From Erythrobacter sanguineus (GTDB taxonomy: Bacteria; Pseudomonadota; Alphaproteobacteria; Sphingomonadales; Sphingomonadaceae), in assembly GCF_900143235.1 (NCBI RefSeq), contig NZ_FRDF01000017.1:23425-87424 (forward strand): 64,000 nucleotides of DNA. Reading direction: 5' to 3'. A program made the translations under genes and the position numbers. Shown here in pieces: positions 53,835 to 61,598 of the stretch. The first letter of the stretch is position 1, and every line of letters starts with the position of its first letter. Under the pieces are notes generated by a model, which was given only the letters and a program-made list of their open reading frames with translations, made no database searches and was not told the origin of the DNA.

Positions 53835-55301
53835 CTATGTGGTGGGCTGGGACAGCGGGAACAAGGGGTGAAGGCCCCACTGGTTGGCACGGTAATTGGC
53901 GATCGAGCCGCGCACGAGCGACCAGCGCACCGGCGCGCCGAGCGGGATATAGGCCTCACGCGCCACCAATGCCGCATGGGCTTCGGCAAGCAACTTCTCG
54001 CGCGTTGCCAGATCGCGCTCGTCAAGCGACTGGCGCACCAATGCATCGGCTTCCGGCGAACATAGACCGGCCTTGAGCGAACAGTGGAACTGGTTGAGGT
54101 ACCAGCGCGGCGAGGAATAGCGCGCAACATTGTCGCGCAGCTCGATTTCGGCTCCGTCGCCCGGCGCAACCCGCTCTACGTTAACGCCGATCGCAGCCCA
54201 AGCGCGGGTCAGTTGCCGGTACAGCAGATCGCTGCCAGGCCCCACCGGCAGACCGACCCGGACCCTTGCTTCTTCGCCCGATTGCGCCACCCACTCCCGC
54301 ATCCGGCCTGCAGCGATCGCGCGCCGGTCGTCCTGCGAGAGATCCTGCCAGCGCTGGGATGGGACGGCGGCCCCTGCAAACTGCCCCGGCGGCACGATCC
54401 AGGTGCTGGCCTGCCAGCCGCCCAGTCCGAATGGCTGGATCAGCGCTGCCCGGTCGATCGCCATCGACAACGCCTCGCGCCGCACTGGATCGGCCAACAG
54501 ACCCTTTTCCTGGCGGATCACCAGTCCCAGCAGGCCGAGCGCTGGATCGACCTGGATCGTTCCGCGCGAAAGCGGCCCTGCCTCAGCCAACGGAAAATCA
54601 ATGAGGCTGCCGCCAAGGACGAGATCAATGTCGCCGCGCGAGAAAGCGGCGACCGCCTCTTGTGCCGCAAGCGCCCGCACTTCCAGCGGTCGGGCCAGAG
54701 CCTCCCAATCCTCGCGCACCGGCAAGCCCCGTGCCTCGGGCGGCAGTGCCGAAAGCCGTGCAAGCATCGTATCCTCATCGCGCGAAAGGACCATCGGGCC
54801 CGAGCCACCGCCGCTTTTGACGAAGCCGAGTTCGGGCTGGGCCAGAAGGCGCAGGAAATCGGGCATCGGTCCGGACAGCCGGATTTCGATAACGCGCCCG
54901 GTCATGGCCCGGATTTCTTCGACCTTGGCAAGATCAAGACCGAGCGAAGTGCCTCGCAATCGCCTGATGTCGTCACGCAACAGACGGCGCACATCTGCAG
55001 CGGTGATCTCCTCGCCATCCGGCCAGGTGCCCTCGCGCAGACGGAAGATATAGCTCAAACCGTCATCGGTAATGATCCAGCGTTCGGCAATGGCCGGGAC
55101 AATCTGACCGCCCTGATCGAGCGCAACCAACCCCTCGAACGTGGTGGCCCGCAAATGCTGGGCCGAAGGGGAAAGCCGCACTCCTTGCTGAAACAGGCTT
55201 TCGGGCGTGCCGATGATCGCGACTTCGACCGGCCCACTACCATTGGACGGCCCGCATGAGCCGAGCGCAAGCATGACAAAAAGGGATAACCAGACTCGCA
55301 T
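53835..55301 (-). CDS. ABC transporter solute-binding lipoprotein, family 5 (peptide type)
   Basis: A 488-residue periplasmic binding protein with lipobox LGSC (Cys16). The N-terminal GTPESLFQQGVRLSPSAQHLRATTFEGLVALDQGGQIVPAIAERWIITDDGLSYIFRLREGTWPDGEEITAADVRRLL is the SBP_bac_5 pattern for oligopeptide-binding proteins. No permease or ATPase genes are nearby, so its partner is elsewhere or it has another task. It is the gene before DUF4112 in the leftward run that contains the kyn genes. Confidence 0.86.
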   Translation of the reverse strand: MRVWLSLFVMLALGSCGPSNGSGPVEVAIIGTPESLFQQGVRLSPSAQHLRATTFEGLVALDQGGQIVPAIAERWIITDDGLSYIFRLREGTWPDGEEITAADVRRLLRDDIRRLRGTSLGLDLAKVEEIRAMTGRVIEIRLSGPMPDFLRLLAQPELGFVKSGGGSGPMVLSRDEDTMLARLSALPPEARGLPVREDWEALARPLEVRALAAQEAVAAFSRGDIDLVLGGSLIDFPLAEAGPLSRGTIQVDPALGLLGLVIRQEKGLLADPVRREALSMAIDRAALIQPFGLGGWQASTWIVPPGQFAGAAVPSQRWQDLSQDDRRAIAAGRMREWVAQSGEEARVRVGLPVGPGSDLLYRQLTRAWAAIGVNVERVAPGDGAEIELRDNVARYSSPRWYLNQFHCSLKAGLCSPEADALVRQSLDERDLATREKLLAEAHAALVAREAYIPLGAPVRWSLVRGSIANYRANQWGLHPLFPLSQPTT

Positions 55302-55383
55302 CTGGCGACGTCTAGCAGCTTGAAACGAGGCGGTCAGCTTGCAGTGACGCTTAATTTCCCGGACATGACTGGGAAAAAGGGGA

Positions 55384-55761
55384 TCAAAGCTTGCGCAGCT
55401 TCGATGGTTCGACTGGCGGCGGAGCGCGATGCGCCCAGGATGGTTTCAACGCGGTGCCGGAATCGGCTTCACCCGCCCGCAAGGGGCGCCGTGCCTTCTG
55501 GGAATCGATTTCGTTGTCAAACGCAATCCCGAAGCGATTGTCCTGCACCCAGGCAACACTGCCAACGACAATGCCGATATTACGCAGTTCGAGTTCCACG
55601 CGGTGGCCGCGTTTCGCTCTCAGATTGCCTTCAGCCATCATTCCGCCATCCGAGAGATTGCGCACGCGGACGCGGTGGGCTTCGGAATCCTGTTCAAACC
55701 GGATGTCAGCCAACAAAAACAGGCTGTCTCGTACAAGACTCCGTGTTTCAACCCCCGTCAT
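55384..55761 (-). CDS. PilZ domain protein
   Basis: A 125-residue single-domain protein. The PilZ hallmark NLSDGGMMAEG with RVRVR before it and GSVAWVQDNRFGIAFDNEID after it is clear. The N-terminal RxxxR is degenerate, so c-di-GMP binding is less sure than for the tandem PilZ protein. The basic C-terminal tail (APPPVEPSKLRKL) is not part of the domain. It may begin the leftward transcription unit that continues into the binding-protein and kyn genes. Confidence 0.83.
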   Translation of the reverse strand: MTGVETRSLVRDSLFLLADIRFEQDSEAHRVRVRNLSDGGMMAEGNLRAKRGHRVELELRNIGIVVGSVAWVQDNRFGIAFDNEIDSQKARRPLRAGEADSGTALKPSWAHRAPPPVEPSKLRKL

Positions 55762-55947
55762 TTCAGGTTCGCCTCCTTGACCTGCATGTTGCCCTGAGGG
55801 CTGCCGAACGGGTTACCGCGCAGCGCTCACCAGCGCCATAACGCGCTAACCGGACGCAGTTAACAGACGGTAAAAATAGTCCCGCAAGGTGCTACCATGA
55901 GGGCGATCGTCCCAGAACTGGGCAGAATGTGGAGGTATGCTTCGCGC

Positions 55948-56406
55948 TCAGTCGTCGCGAGAGATCTTTTCCCGGCGTTCGTGGGCTTCTTGCGCTTCGA
56001 CAGTCATCGTAGCAACCGGGCGGGCGATCAGGCGACGCAGACCGATCGGGTCGCCGGTGACCTCGCAATAGCCATATTCGCCTTCGTCCAGCCGCCGCAG
56101 GGCGGAATCGATCTTGGCCACCAGCTTGCGTTGCCGGTCGCGCGTGCGCAATTCGATGCCCCAGTCGGTTTCACTTGAAGCACGGTCGGTAAGGTCCGCC
56201 TCGCGGATCGGCCCGTCGGCAAGCGATTGCAGGGTCTGCCCGGCGGCGGAGTGGATCGAGCGCTTCCATTCGATCAGCAGCATCCGGAAATAGGCCCGCT
56301 GCCGTTCGTTCATGTAGTCTTCGTCCTCGCTCGGGACATAGTCCTCAGCTAGCAAACGCTTGGCCTTTTCAAGGATGTCGATTTCGTCAGACGCCGCAGA
56401 TGCCAT
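55948..56406 (-). CDS. dksA: RNA polymerase-binding factor DksA, degenerate zinc finger
   Basis: A 152-residue secondary-channel regulator that acts with ppGpp on stable RNA promoters. The coiled-coil region DRASSETDWGIELRTRDRQRKLVAKIDSALRRLDEGEYGYCEVTG carries the D-x-A tip-type sequence. The zinc finger should hold four Cys; only one remains (YCEVTGDPIGLRR), and the others are Thr, Met and Ala in LIARPVATMTVEAQEAHE. This loss is, as far as I recall, typical of alphaproteobacterial DksA, so the finger is stabilised without zinc. Confidence 0.94.
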   Translation of the reverse strand: MASAASDEIDILEKAKRLLAEDYVPSEDEDYMNERQRAYFRMLLIEWKRSIHSAAGQTLQSLADGPIREADLTDRASSETDWGIELRTRDRQRKLVAKIDSALRRLDEGEYGYCEVTGDPIGLRRLIARPVATMTVEAQEAHERREKISRDD

Positions 56407-56704
56407 GTGTCCTCTAATCCCATAGAGCTGCTTGCGAAGCCACCGCGCGTTGGCACCTGAATATTCTTTCGGTGCACTCGAGCCCGGCCAGTCGAAGCTA
56501 TGGGCGCGCTATAGGGAAGCCCCCCCTTGCACACAAGCGGCTTTGGCATTCGGCCAAGGGAAAGGCCGCCGACAGTCGTTTTGCGCGCGCATTTGCCGGC
56601 GACAGCAGAAAGGCGGCAGGCATTAACCAATTTTTGACCATGTTGGCCGAATTCTCTGGATGCAAAGGGCCGCAGGGGCGGTTTGGCGATTGACGGGGAC
56701 TAAC

Positions 56705-57046
56705 ATGCAACTGATCGCGATCATGGGCGAACAAACGGATGCTTCACGTGAAACACTCACCGGCGTGGGGATTGATCTTGCACTGGCAAACTGGCTCGCA
56801 GCGGCCGCAGACGGCGACACGAATGCCTGCTTCGATCTCGGAGTGGCTTATTCCACGGGTAGCAACGGGGCCGAATGTGATCTTGTTGAGGCGCACAAGT
56901 GGTTCAATCTGGCTGCCGCCCGCGGCCATCATGAAGCGGCGCATTGCCGGGCTGACATTTCCCATGAAATGACTGCTCGTGAAATCGCCGAAGCCCAGCG
57001 CCGTGCGCGCCGGTGGCTCGCGCAGGAGCGACTGCGCGCGGCCTGA
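56705..57046 (+). CDS. Sel1-like repeat protein
   Basis: A 113-residue protein. One and a half Sel1 repeats are visible (LANWLAAAADGDTNACFDLGVAYSTG and DLVEAHKWFNLAAARGHHEAAHCRADI), followed by a basic helix. GGGG precedes the start codon. Sel1 helices are protein-interaction modules. Upstream, TTAACCAATTTTTGACCAT at about 56624 resembles CtrA-type half-sites seen in Caulobacter relatives, but this is a guess. It converges on the GNAT gene, 7 bases away. Confidence 0.78.
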   Translation: MQLIAIMGEQTDASRETLTGVGIDLALANWLAAAADGDTNACFDLGVAYSTGSNGAECDLVEAHKWFNLAAARGHHEAAHCRADISHEMTAREIAEAQRRARRWLAQERLRAA

Positions 57047-57053
57047 CAGGCGG

Positions 57054-58193
57054 TCAGTCGCCCTTTCGAAACGGCGTGCGTTTGCCGAGATAGAGCTGGT
57101 CGGAGGCAACCCCCGCCCGCTCGCGTTCGAGGAAATCGGCAACTGCGGCGCGAAAGCCCGGATCGGCGATCCAGTGCGCGGAAAAAGTCTGCGCCGGTTC
57201 ATACCCGCGCGCAAGCTTGTGTCCTCCCTGCGCGCCAGCCTCGACCCGGCCAAGACCGCGCGCAATCGCGATGTCGATAGCTTGATAATAACACAGTTCG
57301 AAATGCAGGAAGCGCACCTCGCGGGTGCAGCCCCAGTATCTTCCGTAGAGCGCCTCGGTCCCAATGAAATTGAGCGCACCGGCAATCGGTGTATCGCCAT
57401 CAAACGCAAGGATCAGCAAGATCCGATCCCCCATCCGCTCGCCCAGCAAGCTGAAGGCCTCACGGGTCAGATAAGGCTGGCCCCATTTGCGCGCGCCGGT
57501 GTCCTGATAGAACACCCAGAATGCGTCCCAATGGGATTCGGTGATGTCGTTTCCGGAAAAGTGCCGGATCGTCAGGCTTTCCACTGCCGCGGCGCGTTCC
57601 TTGCGCAAATCCTTGCGCTTGCGCGATGACAGCGCCCCGAGGAAATCGTCGAAGCTGGCATAGCCGCGGTTGAACCAGTGGAACTGGATATCGGCGCGGG
57701 CAAGCCAGCCGGCTGCCTCGAACAGCGGCAATTGGTCGGGCGCGATGAAGGTCCCGTGGGCGCTCGACATTTTGTTCTGGAGGCATACAGCCTCAGCGCC
57801 CTTCAACAGATGCGGAGCAAGGCTTGGATCGCTCAGCAGCAGGCGCGGGCCCGTGGCAGGGGTAAAAGGCGCGGCAATCTGGAGCTTGGGGTAATAGCGC
57901 CCGCCTGCCCGGTGCCACGCATCCGCCCAAGCGTGATCGAACACATATTCGCCTTGGGAATGCCCCTTGGCGTAGGAGGGCATCGCCGCGAGCAGCTTTC
58001 CCGCATCATCCGTGATGACGATCGGCGCAGGCTCCCACCCGGTGCCGGGCCCGACCGAACCAGAGTCTTCCAAGGCGGTGAGGAATTCATGGGAAACGAA
58101 GGGGTTGTCATTCCCGCTAAGCGCGTTCCATTCAGCGGCATCGAAACTGCCCACCGAGGGCGCAAGCCGAACGATCAATTCGCGATCACTCAT
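57054..58193 (-). CDS. GNAT/FemAB-like N-acyltransferase family protein (DUF482 type)
   Basis: A 379-residue cytoplasmic protein: NPFVSHEFLTALEDSGSVGPGTGWEP, YVFDHAWADAWHRAGGRYYPKLQIAAPFTPATGPRLL, FHWFNRGYASFDDFLGALSSRKRKDLRKERA, LNFIGTEALYGRYWGC, HFELCYYQAIDIAIARGLGRVEAGAQGGHKLARGYEP. These are the hallmarks of the large family once called peptidoglycan biosynthesis GNAT proteins, with a doubled acyltransferase fold. The substrate is unknown. It is the last gene of the five-gene operon and overlaps GDPD by ATGA. Confidence 0.88.
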   Translation of the reverse strand: MSDRELIVRLAPSVGSFDAAEWNALSGNDNPFVSHEFLTALEDSGSVGPGTGWEPAPIVITDDAGKLLAAMPSYAKGHSQGEYVFDHAWADAWHRAGGRYYPKLQIAAPFTPATGPRLLLSDPSLAPHLLKGAEAVCLQNKMSSAHGTFIAPDQLPLFEAAGWLARADIQFHWFNRGYASFDDFLGALSSRKRKDLRKERAAAVESLTIRHFSGNDITESHWDAFWVFYQDTGARKWGQPYLTREAFSLLGERMGDRILLILAFDGDTPIAGALNFIGTEALYGRYWGCTREVRFLHFELCYYQAIDIAIARGLGRVEAGAQGGHKLARGYEPAQTFSAHWIADPGFRAAVADFLERERAGVASDQLYLGKRTPFRKGD

Positions 58194-58918
58194 GCGAAAC
58201 CTTCACCTTCGGCAATCAGCGCATCGGCATGATCGAGCCCCCGCGCACGAGTTTCGGGCGAGTTGACCGTCCAGGTCAGCACCGGCATCCCTTTGGCGCG
58301 CAAACGAGCGACCCAGCGGCGGGGCAAAGCGGCAATATGGTAGGCAAGAAAGTCGGGCTTGGCGAGCCACAGGGCCAGACGCCTTTGCCAGGCTTTCTGC
58401 GTGTGGCCATGATCATCTTCCCGCATGACGAGGCCGCAAACCGTATCCGGCGAATTGCTGCGGAACCACTTCGCAACGCGCGGATCGAAGCTCATCACGG
58501 CATGGTCGCCCGCGTAATTGGCGAGCAGGCGGCTGACATAAAGGCACGTTGATCCCACGTCATAACCAGGGCGGGACTTGATCTCGATCAGCAGCGGAAC
58601 GCGACCTGCCACCACATCGAGGAATTTTGCCAGCCGCATGGGATGCTGATCGGTACCCAGAAGGCTTAGCGTTTCCAGTTCCTCAGCAAGCCGTTGTTCG
58701 GTTTCGCCCGCAACTCCTGTGAGACGCTGCAACGCCCAATCGTGAAACACCACCGCGTGATCATCACGGCTGCGCTGAATATCGCATTCAATGCCCATGC
58801 CTGCGGCAATCGCCGCCTCCGCCGCTGCGCGCGAATTTTCCGGCACGCCCGGACCGTGCAGCCCGCGGTGGGCATATTCCCAATCCGTCAGCCAGTCCGT
58901 AGCGCGCCTTGCGCTCAT
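58190..58918 (-). CDS. Glycerophosphodiester phosphodiesterase family protein
   Basis: A 242-residue cytoplasmic phosphodiesterase. YAHRGLHGPGVPENSRAAAEAAIAAGMGIECDIQRSRDDHAVVFHDWALQRLTG contains the HRG...ENS and ExD metal residues and the catalytic His of the GDPD fold, and VLTWTVNSPETRARGLDHADALIAEG closes the barrel. It may recycle glycerophosphodiesters or act on lysophospholipids. Both gene ends overlap neighbours by four bases. Confidence 0.92.
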   Translation of the reverse strand: MSARRATDWLTDWEYAHRGLHGPGVPENSRAAAEAAIAAGMGIECDIQRSRDDHAVVFHDWALQRLTGVAGETEQRLAEELETLSLLGTDQHPMRLAKFLDVVAGRVPLLIEIKSRPGYDVGSTCLYVSRLLANYAGDHAVMSFDPRVAKWFRSNSPDTVCGLVMREDDHGHTQKAWQRRLALWLAKPDFLAYHIAALPRRWVARLRAKGMPVLTWTVNSPETRARGLDHADALIAEGEGFA

Positions 58919-59376
58919 GCTTTCAGAGCGACAATCGCATCGACTTCCACAGCCGCGCCGAGCGGCAAGGCCGCTACACCCACGGCCGCGCGAGCGTGCT
59001 GGCCTGCCCCGCCGAACACCTGCTCCATGAGATCGGAGGCGCCATTGGCGACCTTGGGATGATCGGTGAATTCCGGAGTCGAACTCACAAACGCACCCAG
59101 CTTTACCACCCGCTCGACCTGGTCGAGCAATCCGGCGGCCTGAAGCTGCGCAAGGATCATCAGCCCGCAAGCGCGCGCGGCGGTCTGACCGCCTTCAAGG
59201 CTGACATCATCGCCCAGCCGGCCGGTCATCACCTTGCCATCGACAAACGCGATCTGGCCCGAGACATAGGCCATGCCGCCATGCACCACCACCGGCACAT
59301 AGCTGGCGACGGGGGCTGCGGCCTTGGGCAGGGTGATGCCGAGTTCGGCGAGGCGGGTGGTGTAGTTCATGGTCAA
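58915..59376 (-). CDS. RidA family protein
   Basis: A 153-residue trimeric-fold protein. LAELGITLPKAAAPVASYVPVVVHGGMAYVSGQIAFVDGKVMTGRLGDDVSLEGGQTAARACGLMILAQLQAAG and FGGAGQHARAAVGVAALPLGAAVEVDAIVAL match the longer Rid subgroup (YjgF-like). Some members hydrolyse reactive enamine or imine intermediates; the conserved Arg of RidA in the last segment is not clearly kept, so the reaction is open. ATG at 59370 is an alternative. Confidence 0.9.
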   Translation of the reverse strand: MTMNYTTRLAELGITLPKAAAPVASYVPVVVHGGMAYVSGQIAFVDGKVMTGRLGDDVSLEGGQTAARACGLMILAQLQAAGLLDQVERVVKLGAFVSSTPEFTDHPKVANGASDLMEQVFGGAGQHARAAVGVAALPLGAAVEVDAIVALKA

Positions 59377-59993
59377 TTCTCCAGTCGTTCAAGCAGCCAT
59401 GGCAGGGCTTCGTCCCAGCGATCAATCCGGGCTTCGGCGTGGCCAGCTTTGTGCGCGCAATCAATCGTATGGGCGATCATCGGTTCGCCGCAAAGGTGCA
59501 GCCGGGTGACATGCGGCGTGATCTCCGCGACCGATGCGTGGTGCTGCGCCAGATCATCGATGAACACTGCGCGTGTCGGAGCAAACTCCTCCATGATCGC
59601 TTTCAGCGCCGGGCCTTTCGGCCCCTGATTTGTGAACACCCGCGCGTTGATCCCGACCGCTGCCAATTGTTCTGCGCGTTTGTTTCGGCGTTCATCCACA
59701 AGGTTGGTCAATATCACCACATTCGCCTTTTCTGCCAGTGTGTTGATACCCTCCACTGCCCCGGCAATTGGCAACTGGCTGTCCATCTCGGTATCGAAGA
59801 ACCGGCCCAGCATCTTCCAGATATCCGCTGGATCCAGAACCTCACCGCTGTCTTGCCAACGCAGCGCCTGCGCAAAATTATGCCCTTCGAGGTTGAAGTG
59901 CACCCCTTGGCTTTCCTCCAGCCAATCCTTGAAATGGGCGACCATGTGCAGCAGCACTTCGTCGCAATCGCTGATGATAAGAGGGCGGGTCAT
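59373..59993 (-). CDS. HAD-superfamily hydrolase
   Basis: A 206-residue protein with motif I IISDCDEVLLHMV (the two Asp residues) and VVILTNLVDERRNKRAEQL for motif II; AVFIDDLAQHHASVAEI carries the final acidic pair. It is a small HAD phosphatase with a short cap inserted after motif I. Substrate unknown. It overlaps its neighbours on both sides by ATGA. Confidence 0.88.
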   Translation of the reverse strand: MTRPLIISDCDEVLLHMVAHFKDWLEESQGVHFNLEGHNFAQALRWQDSGEVLDPADIWKMLGRFFDTEMDSQLPIAGAVEGINTLAEKANVVILTNLVDERRNKRAEQLAAVGINARVFTNQGPKGPALKAIMEEFAPTRAVFIDDLAQHHASVAEITPHVTRLHLCGEPMIAHTIDCAHKAGHAEARIDRWDEALPWLLERLEN

Positions 59994-60226
59994 GTCGATA
60001 GGGCGTCCTTGGCTGCAACCAGTTCCTCGGGCGTGACGGCCAGCGCCTCAGCCGCACGGATCAGGTCGGGTTCGTGGTTGGTCAGAAATTCGATTCCCGA
60101 GACAAGGACCGCAGGATCGTCCAGCCCGGCACGCAGGGTATCGGGATCCAGGCCGGTCAAATCAAGATAGCGGCCAGCACGCTCGTCGCAGTCCAGCACC
60201 CAGCCAAGCACGGCCAGCGCGAGCAA
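59990..60226 (-). CDS. DUF3572 family protein, non-ATG start
   Basis: A 78-residue all-helical protein matching DUF3572: LALAVLGWVLDCDERAGRYLDLTGLDPDTLRAGLDDPAVLVSGIEFLTNHEPDLIRAAEALAV. The frame has no ATG; TTG at 60226 is the first normal start codon, yet the family N terminus seems to begin about eight codons earlier (TDSPNPQ). AAGGACAGGACA lies before an in-frame ATC at about 60262. It is the first gene of the operon and is divergent from divK, an arrangement common in this order. Confidence 0.82.
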   Translation of the reverse strand: MLALAVLGWVLDCDERAGRYLDLTGLDPDTLRAGLDDPAVLVSGIEFLTNHEPDLIRAAEALAVTPEELVAAKDALST

Positions 60227-60320
60227 CTGCGGATTTGGCGAATCAGTTTCGGAGCGAAGCGGGATTGTCCTGTCCTTCGGGCAAGGTTAGTCTTAGGGCG
60301 GCGCGAATGCGGGGCAAGCA

Positions 60321-60689
60321 GTGACAAAGCGGATAATGGTTGTCGAGGACAATGACCTCAATCGGAAATTGTTTTGCGACGTGCTCAAGGCCAATGGTTT
60401 CGAGGTCGAACCGGTAGCCGACGGGAATCTCGTGCTGGAAACGGCGCGGTCGATGACCCCTGACCTTATCATCATGGACATCCAGCTGGGTGGTATTTCA
60501 GGGGTTGATCTGATCGAGGCTGCAAAACGCGACCACGGCCTTTCGGCTATTCCGGTGCTGGCCGTGACTGCCTTTGCCGCGAAGGGCGACGAGGAACGTA
60601 TTCGGGCGGCAGGCGCAGCAGGCTATTTGTCGAAGCCGGTGTCGATCAGCCCGTTCATGAACGCTGTGCGCGCGCTGCTTCCCCTCTAG
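60321..60689 (+). CDS. divK: Single-domain response regulator DivK
   Basis: A 122-residue receiver domain. Phosphorylation site and partners are visible: VVEDNDLNRKLF (acidic pair), LIIMDIQLGGISG (phospho-acceptor Asp), PVLAVTAFAAKGDEERIRAAGAAGYLSKPVSISPF (Thr and Lys switch residues). In Caulobacter DivK controls cell-cycle progression through DivJ, PleC and CckA. It has no output domain. Its stop overlaps the end of the convergent PycTM gene. Confidence 0.93.
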   Translation: MTKRIMVVEDNDLNRKLFCDVLKANGFEVEPVADGNLVLETARSMTPDLIIMDIQLGGISGVDLIEAAKRDHGLSAIPVLAVTAFAAKGDEERIRAAGAAGYLSKPVSISPFMNAVRALLPL

Positions 60690-61228
60690 ATCCCGTTTTC
60701 CACCAGATAGATGACCAGTGTCAGGCCAAGGCCGCCGAGAAACAGGTGGTAGGCGATCGCAAGATACCGGTATTTACGACGATGGAGCACTTGCCCGTTC
60801 TGGTACAGATCGCGCAGCATTACGCGGTAGAGCCCTTCGTCGGAGCGCAATTTGCCGAGCATGCCAGCAATCCATTCATCTTCTCGAAGTAAGGAAAAAT
60901 GACTGAAGAACAGTGGGTTGAAGTTTTCATTCGGAATAGCTCTGGCGCGAATAGGCGGCGTTATCGCCAAGACCGCAAAGATCGCCGAAAGAAAGGATGT
61001 GATGGCAAGGCAGATCACCGACAATTTCACCTCGTCCGAGAATGCCTGAGTAATGACCAGCGAAAATACCACGAAGGTGGCGCCGATCAGGATGTTGGCT
61101 TTTCCGTCGGCCATTTGCGACAGTAGCAGCGTGTTGGTTTGCGCGGTGCGGATCAGTTGGACAGTATGGACCGAAGGTGATCCAGCAGCGGGCGGCGCTT
61201 CATCCTCACGCGGTTCGTTTCCAGCCAT
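60686..61228 (-). CDS. PycTM-like membrane protein (Pycsar effector family)
   Basis: A 180-residue protein. The first about 40 residues are hydrophilic; then LIRTAQTNTLLLSQMADGKANILIGATFVVFSLVITQAF and ICLAITSFLSAIFAVLAITPP form a helix pair, and a third helix, AYHLFLGGLGLTLVIYLVENGI, ends the protein. The ADxKANxLxG signature before the first helix is that of PycTM (formerly DUF5706), the membrane effector of Pycsar anti-phage systems. No cyclic nucleotide cyclase gene is adjacent. The start at 61228 has a strong GGAGGGGAA; one at 61273 is possible. Confidence 0.72.
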   Translation of the reverse strand: MAGNEPREDEAPPAAGSPSVHTVQLIRTAQTNTLLLSQMADGKANILIGATFVVFSLVITQAFSDEVKLSVICLAITSFLSAIFAVLAITPPIRARAIPNENFNPLFFSHFSLLREDEWIAGMLGKLRSDEGLYRVMLRDLYQNGQVLHRRKYRYLAIAYHLFLGGLGLTLVIYLVENGI

Positions 61229-61353
61229 TTCCCCTCCCCCCGATTCCGCCCCGGCGTGCCGAAAACTTGACAAGCTGCATCATCCGCCGCTTTGCAGCCG
61301 TATTACTCAGGCGAAGGCCTTCCGACAACCAACCGACGAAAGCAAGCACCCCC

Positions 61354-61596
61354 ATGAACCCTGCCGAAGTCGAAGAACATATCCGCAAGCTGATTGAGCC
61401 TTTCAACAAGAAGGGAATCGCTGTGGAAGACGCGACAACCTTTGCTGGCGACCTTGAGTTCGACAGCCTGACGGTGATGGATTTCGTTGCCGCGATCGAG
61501 GACGAATTCGACATCATCATCAGCATGAACCAGCAGGCCGAGATCGAAACCTACGGTCAACTGGTAAGCGCAGTGCACAAGTTGCAGGATAGCTGA
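61354..61596 (+). CDS. Acyl carrier protein dedicated to sphingolipid synthesis
   Basis: An 80-residue ACP. The phosphopantetheine attachment site is DLEFDSLTVMDF, with Ser in DSL, and the helix that follows reads VAAIEDEFDIIISMNQQAEIETYGQL. It ends 2 bases before the serine palmitoyltransferase ORF. In sphingolipid-making bacteria such an ACP brings the fatty acyl group to SPT, so this is probably its acyl donor and not the general AcpP. The start is at 61354. Confidence 0.92.
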   Translation: MNPAEVEEHIRKLIEPFNKKGIAVEDATTFAGDLEFDSLTVMDFVAAIEDEFDIIISMNQQAEIETYGQLVSAVHKLQDS

Positions 61597-61598
61597 TA

